A stretch of DNA of 64,000 bases from Streptomyces rapamycinicus NRRL 5491 (GTDB lineage: Bacteria > Actinomycetota > Actinomycetes > Streptomycetales > Streptomycetaceae), in NCBI RefSeq assembly GCF_024298965.1, contig NZ_CP085193.1:7378001-7442000 (forward strand). The letters run 5' to 3'. The notes under the pieces are model-generated. The model made no database searches, was not told the origin of the DNA, and was given only the letters and a program-made list of their open reading frames with translations. Shown one piece after another: positions 59,569-64,000 of the stretch. A program made the position numbers and the translations under genes. Numbering within the stretch: position 1 is the first letter of the stretch; every line of letters begins with the position of its first letter.

Positions 59569-60167
59569 CGGGACCGCCGCCCCTCGTGCTCGGCCGCGGC
59601 CGCGCTGAGACTCCGCGGGCGGCGTCTGGTGTAGAGCGGCGCGTGTGGCGGGCAGGCGTACGTGACCTTGCCGACGTCGCTGCGCCCGTCTTCCACGTCG
59701 ACCGGGATGGGCTCGTCGGTGGGCAGCTGACAGCGGTAGCAGAGTTGACGGCCTTCCGGCCTGCGGCCGTACTCGGCGCGGTCGGCCTCGGCCAGCGCCC
59801 CCCATAGCCTCCCTGCGTCCGTCAGGTAGTGGTCGGCCGAGAGCGGCACGCGCCAATGGGTGCGCGGGCCCTCCGTCCAGGAGACGGGGGGTACGCCGAG
59901 GTAGGTGCTCTCGTCGGCCAGCTCGGTGAGGACGCGGACCTGCCGCAGGTGCCAACTCGTCTCGGTGCCCACTTCGACGAACCAGTACAGGGTGCCGTAC
60001 TTGTCCTGGACTACGGCGCCCGTCTCGTCGCCGAGCAGTTCCAGGGCGCGCTCGCCGACGAGGGGTGCGGCGCGCACGGCGTCCCACCATTTGCCCGCGG
60101 GTAACGCTTCGACGTCCACGGCGGGCGGTGGTGTCCATGATGGGGGCTTGAGGAAGTCAACTGACAT
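59565..60167 (-). CDS. Hypothetical protein, 200 aa, in the XRE-led operon
   Basis: The conserved-looking core is ALPAGKWWDAVRAAPLVGERALELLGDETGAVVQDKYGTLYWFVEVGTETSWHLRQVRVLTELADESTYLGVPP, followed by WRVPLSADHYLTDAGRLWGALAE. A C-terminal CYRC...CPPH set may bind metal. ATG 60167 overlaps the end of the preceding gene by 11 nt. Not recognised. Overlaps on both sides place it firmly in the operon. Confidence 0.65.
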   Translation of the reverse strand: MSVDFLKPPSWTPPPAVDVEALPAGKWWDAVRAAPLVGERALELLGDETGAVVQDKYGTLYWFVEVGTETSWHLRQVRVLTELADESTYLGVPPVSWTEGPRTHWRVPLSADHYLTDAGRLWGALAEADRAEYGRRPEGRQLCYRCQLPTDEPIPVDVEDGRSDVGKVTYACPPHAPLYTRRRPRSLSAAAAEHEGRRSR

Positions 60168-60354
60168 TCGGCTCGCCTTGGTCGCGGTGGTCTTCACAGA
60201 CGACGACAGGCCACACGCGGGCACGGCCGGGAAGGGTGATGTGCCCGGCGGCGTACAGCGTCCGGGCGACGGCTCCGCAGCGAAAGCACGCCTCACCGTG
60301 GAGCCGTGCGATGCTGATGTGCTCGCTGACGGGCACCCGCAAGGGTTCGGCCAT
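60157..60354 (-). CDS. Small Cys/His protein, 65 aa
   Basis: MAEPLRVPVSEHISIARLHG leads to EACFRCGAVARTLYAAGHITLPGRARVWPVVVCEDHRDQG. The CxxC and later CEDH could bind one zinc. It sits between the XRE regulator and the 200-aa gene, with an 11-nt overlap downstream. The start at 60354 is the ATG that removes an unconserved extension. Function unknown. Confidence 0.55.
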   Translation of the reverse strand: MAEPLRVPVSEHISIARLHGEACFRCGAVARTLYAAGHITLPGRARVWPVVVCEDHRDQGEPNVS

Positions 60355-60447
60355 GGCTGGTGCTGTCCCATCTGCCTGGTCGGTGTGGACAGGTAGATGG
60401 TTCTCCGCTGGAAGGGCCACAAGTGACCCAGCGAGGGTCAGTCAGGG

Positions 60448-61621
60448 TCACTCGCCCGCATGGCACCACTCAGCGAAGTTGCTGAGGCTCTCCGCGTCGG
60501 CGCGCCGCAGGCGGCGGAGCGTGGCGGCGTCCTCCCGCACCCATGGGTGATCACGCGTGTGCTGAGGCGCGATATGACGGGCGACCTTCAACGACTCGAA
60601 CGCATCCCGCGGGAGCCCCGACCACAGCTGGGCACGAGCTACCTCGATGTAGAACCCGCTCCGGCGCTCTGCAGGCAGATCATGCGGCGGCGCCCACTCG
60701 TTGGCGACATCGAGCGCTCGGTGAACCTGATCGCGGCCGAGGCTGACCGCGACAGACACCTCATGGATGCGGACGTTGTCTGGACCGAACGCCGTTCCGT
60801 GGTAGACGTCCTCTGGCACAGCGTCTCCTAGGCGCAGGGCCTCCGCGAGGTGGTGACTTGCAGCCTCCACAAGACCGGCGCGGCCAGCGATCACCGCTGC
60901 CCGCATGTGCAAGGCACCCCGAGCGGCGATCTTCGCGTCATCTCGACCGGTAGGCGCCTTGTCGATCGCGGTCTGCAGCGCCCGCAGTCCAGCGGCGTGC
61001 GCACGGGCGGCGAAGAAGGTCTCGGTGCGCACGTAGGCGACGGTGGCGTCCAACAGTGGATTGTCCGCGTACGGTGCTGCCCAGCGCATCAGATCTACCA
61101 GGCGAGCAGACAGATCTCGGGCGCCGTACTTGTACGCCACGGCGTCAGCCGTTCGCAGCCCGGCAACTAGCAGGCTGGCCACCTCGGATTGCGCTTCGAC
61201 CGGAGCAAGGTGGAAGGCGCGGATTAGCTCGCTGATGAGTGGGGGGGAGCTGGCGTGCGATCCGGGCGTATTGCGAGGCCAGGCGCCAGGTCACTGACTC
61301 ATCCACTGCTGCGCGGAGTTCACCGAGTTGCCGTACCGGCCCGTCGTCTGGCCCCTCGTACGCAGCGATGACGGCGGACAGGGACGGCATAGCGGCGTGG
61401 ACGCGGGCGTCCGCCCGGTCTCGACTGCCCAGCAAGACGGATGGCTCGACACCTAGAGCAGCCGCGAGGGACTCCATCACGTTGTCGCCAGCACCCCGCG
61501 CTCCGCGTTCGATCTTCCGCAAGGTGCCAACGTGTACCCCGGCGGCGTCTGCGAGTTCTTGCTGCGTCATGCGGGCGATGCGGCGCTGATAGGCCACACG
61601 CTTGCCGAGATCCTTGGGCAT
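60448..61621 (-). pseudogene. XRE regulator with TPR domain, split by a frameshift in a G7 tract
   Basis: The 5' part (from ATG 61621) encodes an XRE HTH (GKRVAYQRRIARMTQQELADAAGVHVGTLRKIERGARG) and the start of a helical domain. The 3' part (to 60448) continues it in another frame (VASLLVAGLRTADAVAYKYGARDLSARLVDLMRWAAPYADNPLL...). The break is GGGGGGG at 61241-61247. With six Gs the text becomes RQLPPLISELIRAFHLAP and the gene is exactly 391 codons. So it is a one-base expansion of a homopolymer: inactivation, slippage control or sequencing error. It heads the small-gene operon. Confidence 0.8.
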
Positions 61622-61691
61622 AATTGTGCTCCGTTCGGTGCGTCCACCCCGAACGGTAGCGAGCGGCCACATTACGGTGGGGCCGCTCGGC

Positions 61692-62330
61692 TTATGGCGT
61701 GGCGAGTGGTACGAGATCGTGCAGCGAATCGAGGTGCCAGTCAGCGACGGCCGTCTCGGCCGTGTGCGCCCACAGGTGGCCCCACGGTCCACGGCGTAGA
61801 TGCGCAGCGCGCAGCCCCGCTGCTTTTGCTGGCTGGGTGTCGTTCGCAGGATGGTCGCCTACGTACACGATCTCATCGGGCGCGGTTCCTGCCAGGTCCA
61901 GGACGCGGGTGAAGAAGCGGGGGTCCGGCTTCGCGATGCCCCACTCTCCCGAGGTCGCGATCTCATCGACCGGGAGGTCCAGGGCTCGCAGCAGCTTTCC
62001 CGCGCGCGCCGTCTGGTTGCCTGCGATCACGACTCGCGCCCCCGATTGACGGAGAGCGGCGAGGGCTGGGCGTACGTCCGGGTAAAGATCTTCTTCCGTT
62101 ATCTGCTCACCCAGCCCAGCAGCCTCCATGGCGGCCCTCTCTGCGGCAATGTCGATGTCCGGTCGAATGAGCCGGAGGGCATCCGCGTTGTCGCGTCCTT
62201 GAGCGACGACCGCGCCGACGAGGGCCGAGAGCGTGTGTCGGGGAATGTCCAGCCAGTCGGCCCAGGTAGCCCACACGCGGTCATCCCGGATCAGGGTCTC
62301 GCCAACATCGAGGGCCACAGCGCGGATCAT
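61692..62330 (-). CDS. HAD-superfamily hydrolase
   Basis: 212 aa. Motif I is AVALDVGETLIRDD (Asp nucleophile; the second Asp is replaced by Gly, as in a common Streptomyces subgroup). Motif II is VVIAGNQTA, motif III has the Lys in GIAKPDPRFF, and motif IV is IVYVGDHPANDTQPAKAAG. It is probably a small-molecule phosphatase. It sits between the XRE gene and an integrase remnant; both suggest it lies in the variable zone beside tRNA-His. Confidence 0.85.
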   Translation of the reverse strand: MIRAVALDVGETLIRDDRVWATWADWLDIPRHTLSALVGAVVAQGRDNADALRLIRPDIDIAAERAAMEAAGLGEQITEEDLYPDVRPALAALRQSGARVVIAGNQTARAGKLLRALDLPVDEIATSGEWGIAKPDPRFFTRVLDLAGTAPDEIVYVGDHPANDTQPAKAAGLRAAHLRRGPWGHLWAHTAETAVADWHLDSLHDLVPLATP

Positions 62331-62339
62331 GCAGGCAGC

Positions 62340-62456
62340 CTAGGACACTGATCCGGAGTCGCCGAATCGCTCGGTCTGCCACTCGCCGTCTTGGCGCCAC
62401 TTCACCTGAAGGGTGCTGCTGCCGTCCTTCTTGGGACGTTCCACGATGCTCGCCAT
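62340..62456 (-). pseudogene. N-terminal remnant (38 aa) of a tyrosine-type phage/ICE integrase
   Basis: The ORF MASIVERPKKDG...LQVKWRQDGEWQTERFGDSGSVS then stop matches, from memory, the opening of pSAM2-type site-specific integrases (SAM-like core-binding start). These normally continue for about 350 more residues. All catalytic parts are missing. It lies 110 bp from the 3' end of tRNA-His, a standard attachment site, so it is a footprint of an integrated element. Confidence 0.7.
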
Positions 62457-62524
62457 GCCCTGAATGTGGGACTGGCCGGGAGGGTTTGTGTTCCCGTCGT
62501 GTTCCCATAATCTTCGAGACGACG

Positions 62525-62556
62525 AAGGGCCGACCCGTTTTCGCAGGTCGGCCCTT
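62525..62556 (-). terminator. Terminator of tRNA-His
   Basis: AAGGGCCGACC (62525-62535) pairs with GGTCGGCCCTT (62546-62556) around a 10-nt loop. It begins 10 nt past the 3' end of the tRNA on the minus strand and is followed there by a T-containing stretch. Confidence 0.75.
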
Positions 62557-62566
62557 GATCATTAAG

Positions 62567-62640
62567 GGTGAGTAACGGGACTCGAACCCGCGACATCCTG
62601 GACCACAACCAGGTGCTCTACCAGCTGAGCTATACCCACC
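62567..62640 (-). tRNA. tRNA-His (anticodon GUG)
   Basis: On the minus strand: extra G-1, acceptor GTGGGTA pairing with TACTCAC, D-arm GCTCAGCTGGTAGAGC and anticodon stem-loop CCTGG-TTGTGGT-CCAGG with GTG. The T-arm is CGGGTTCGAGTCCCG and C73 sits opposite G-1. The G-1:C73 pair is the histidine identity element. It precedes ornA as in other Streptomyces. Confidence 0.95.
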
Positions 62641-62747
62641 ATGACCGGTGCTTTTCGCACCGGCCGAGAAAAAGTGTACAGGGTCCGGAGGGGTGCTCGC
62701 TCCCGGCTTTCGGGGAGTCGGGAGCGAGCACCGGGATGGCGGCGGGG

Positions 62748-63356
62748 TCAGGCCTGCCGGGCGGGCAGGACGTGCTTGGTCGCGATGGCCTTCGCCGTGT
62801 CCGAGTCCGGGCCGGGAGCGGGTACGAAGATCGATTCCCGGTAGTAGCGCAGTTCGGCGATGGACTCGTGGATGTCCGCGAGCGCGCGGTGGTTGCCGTT
62901 CTTCTTGGGGCTGTTGAAGTAGGCCCGCGGATACCAGCGGCGGGCCAGCTCCTTGATCGAGGAGACGTCGACGATCCGGTAGTGGAGGTAGCTCTCGAGC
63001 GTCGGCATGTCCCGGAGGAGGAAGCCCCGGTCGGTGCCGACCGAGTTTCCGCACAGCGGGGCCTTGCCGGGCTCGGGGACGTGCTCGCGGATGTAGGCCA
63101 GGACCTGGTCCTGGGCATCCTCGAGCGTGGTCCCGCCCTCGAGCTCGGCGAGCAGGCCGGAGGTGGTGTGCATTTCGCGCACCACCTCGGGCATGGTGAC
63201 CAGCGCTTCCGCGGGGGGCCGGACAACGATGTCCACTCCGTCGCCCTGGATGTTCAGCTCGGAGTCCGTGACCAGCGCGGCCACCTCGATAAGCGCGTCG
63301 TTCGCCAGCGAGAGCCCGGTCATCTCGCAGTCGATCCACACCATGCGATCGTTCAT
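62748..63356 (-). CDS. orn: Oligoribonuclease (OrnA)
   Basis: 202 aa. DEDDh exonuclease motifs: [20 protein letters not shown] (DxE), [18 protein letters not shown] (ExoII) and [18 protein letters not shown] (ExoIII, HxxxxxD). It degrades 2-5-nt RNAs, including pGpG from c-di-GMP breakdown, linking it functionally to EAL proteins. ATG 63356 lies 5 nt after the adpA stop. In Streptomyces ornA follows adpA and affects growth and development. Confidence 0.96.
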   Translation of the reverse strand: MNDRMVWIDCEMTGLSLANDALIEVAALVTDSELNIQGDGVDIVVRPPAEALVTMPEVVREMHTTSGLLAELEGGTTLEDAQDQVLAYIREHVPEPGKAPLCGNSVGTDRGFLLRDMPTLESYLHYRIVDVSSIKELARRWYPRAYFNSPKKNGNHRALADIHESIAELRYYRESIFVPAPGPDSDTAKAIATKHVLPARQA

Positions 63357-63361
63357 ACGTC

Positions 63362-64000
63362 TCACCCTACGGGGCGTTCCCGCTGGCCGGGCAGGGACGG
63401 ACGGCCCGGGACCCGGCCCGCGGCCTGTTCGGGCAGGCGTGGGGCGTAGGCGTCCGACTCCGGTTTGCCAGGTTCCGGATGCGGAGCGTGATGGTGGTGC
63501 GGAGGGTGCCCCGAGTGGCCGGTGGAGGCGCCGGGCGCGCCCGGCCGCCGCAGCGGCAGGGAGTGGTCGCCGACACGGGGTTCGATCACCTCGGCGCGGT
63601 CGGGCCGGTCGGCCCGCTCCAGCCGCTCCAGCCGCTCCAGCCGCTCCAGGCGGTCGGGGCGGTCCGGACGCTCCGCGGGCCCGCCCTGGGGCCTGCGGGC
63701 GCGGTACGCGGCCCGGTAGGCGGCCGGGGAGGACCCCAGCTGCCGCCGGAAGTGCCCGCGCAGCGCGACCGGCGAGCGGAAGCCACAGCGCCCCGCGACC
63801 TCGTCGACCGAGTAGTCGGAGGTCTCCAGGAGCCGCTGCGCCTGCAGCACCCGCTGGGTGATCAGCCACTGGAGTGGAGCGCTCCCAGTGAGCGAGCGGA
63901 ACCTGCGGTCGAAGGTCCTGCGGCTCATATAGGCGCGGGCCGCCAGGGCCTCGACGTCGAACTGCTCGTGCAGATGCTCGAGCGCCCACGCCACCACCTC
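63362..64000 (-). CDS. adpA: AdpA, AraC/XylS-family developmental master regulator, 5' part outside the window
   Basis: Only the C-terminal ~212 residues are inside the window. The AraC DNA-binding domain is [100 protein letters not shown], essentially the known AdpA sequence. The tail holds an unusual LER tetrarepeat (63605-63650), a His run (PPHHHH) and a conserved-looking end ([13 protein letters not shown]). AdpA activates hundreds of genes for sporulation and secondary metabolism. The bldA-dependent TTA codon described for adpA would lie outside this window. Adjacent ornA confirms identity. Confidence 0.95.
   Translation of the reverse strand, partial: EVVAWALEHLHEQFDVEALAARAYMSRRTFDRRFRSLTGSAPLQWLITQRVLQAQRLLETSDYSVDEVAGRCGFRSPVALRGHFRRQLGSSPAAYRAAYRARRPQGGPAERPDRPDRLERLERLERLERADRPDRAEVIEPRVGDHSLPLRRPGAPGASTGHSGHPPHHHHAPHPEPGKPESDAYAPRLPEQAAGRVPGRPSLPGQRERPVG

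Noticed and set aside
63875..63887. CebR-like palindrome TGGAGCGCTCCCA inside adpA
   Set aside because: It is one base short of the operator length and lies in codons for the conserved GSAPLQW motif of AraC proteins, so protein constraint explains it. Binding is not excluded but is unsupported.

Overview
This window is high-GC actinobacterial DNA, almost certainly a Streptomyces chromosome. Evidence: very strong GC bias at third codon positions, GTG/TTG starts with GGAGG-type ribosome binding sites, a SARP regulator, TTA codons confined to a few genes, and the adpA-ornA pair at the right end. The cebR-cebEFG-bglC cellobiose cluster lies close to adpA/ornA, as recalled for Streptomyces coelicolor (about SCO2792-SCO2798).

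Left part (1-9.4 kb): the end of a secreted phosphoesterase, a luciferase-like oxidoreductase, a hairpin-rich intergenic repeat, a PAS-GGDEF-EAL cyclic-di-GMP protein, a secreted M6 metalloprotease carrying a TTA codon, and a frameshifted, motif-degenerate fatty-acyl-AMP ligase.

RiPP-like locus (8.7-19.4 kb): an 81-aa precursor-like peptide ending AWPIPAPGICICTVGAE lies 7 nt upstream of a fused leader-binding/YcaO cyclodehydratase, which is followed by a DesK-type kinase. A convergent response regulator sits beyond the kinase. Divergent from the precursor run a SARP activator, an FAD monooxygenase, a GlxA-type regulator, an SDR with all three catalytic residues replaced, and a GT-B glycosyltransferase. 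I could not assign this set to a known compound. It is the best candidate for an undescribed system here.

Housekeeping-like stretch (19.5-36.4 kb): tRNA-Lys(CUU); a three-gene overlapping operon of a Cas4/RecB-like nuclease, an unknown 571-aa protein and an SF1 helicase; a PAP2 membrane enzyme; a histidine phosphatase; a TPR regulator; a spermidine-synthase-like protein; an OmpR-type two-component pair; a GH18 chitinase; and a stand-alone cytochrome b (QcrB paralogue).

Cellulose module (36.6-42.7 and 48.4-54.1 kb): bglC, cebG, cebF, cebE and divergent cebR, then secreted GH6, GH5 and GH48 cellulases. TGGGAGCGCTCCCA-type CebR boxes lie at bglC, between cebE and cebR, and between the GH5 and GH48 genes. 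This gives one cellobiose-induced regulon. Between its halves sits an accessory cassette (42.9-48.3 kb) of two divergent arms: NUDIX, AdoHcyase-like, RsbW-like and resolvase-like genes against XRE-TPR, YdcF and WbqC genes.

Right part (54.4-64 kb): a Clp_N/HTH autoregulator candidate with a palindromic operator, a STAS protein and small regulators. Then comes a decayed accessory zone: a deleted hydrolase, a frameshifted YVTN propeller protein, a frameshifted XRE regulator heading an operon of small Cys-rich genes, and a 38-aa integrase remnant beside tRNA-His. The window ends with ornA and the 3' part of adpA. Short-period in-frame tandem repeats recur in at least eight genes and several intergenic regions.
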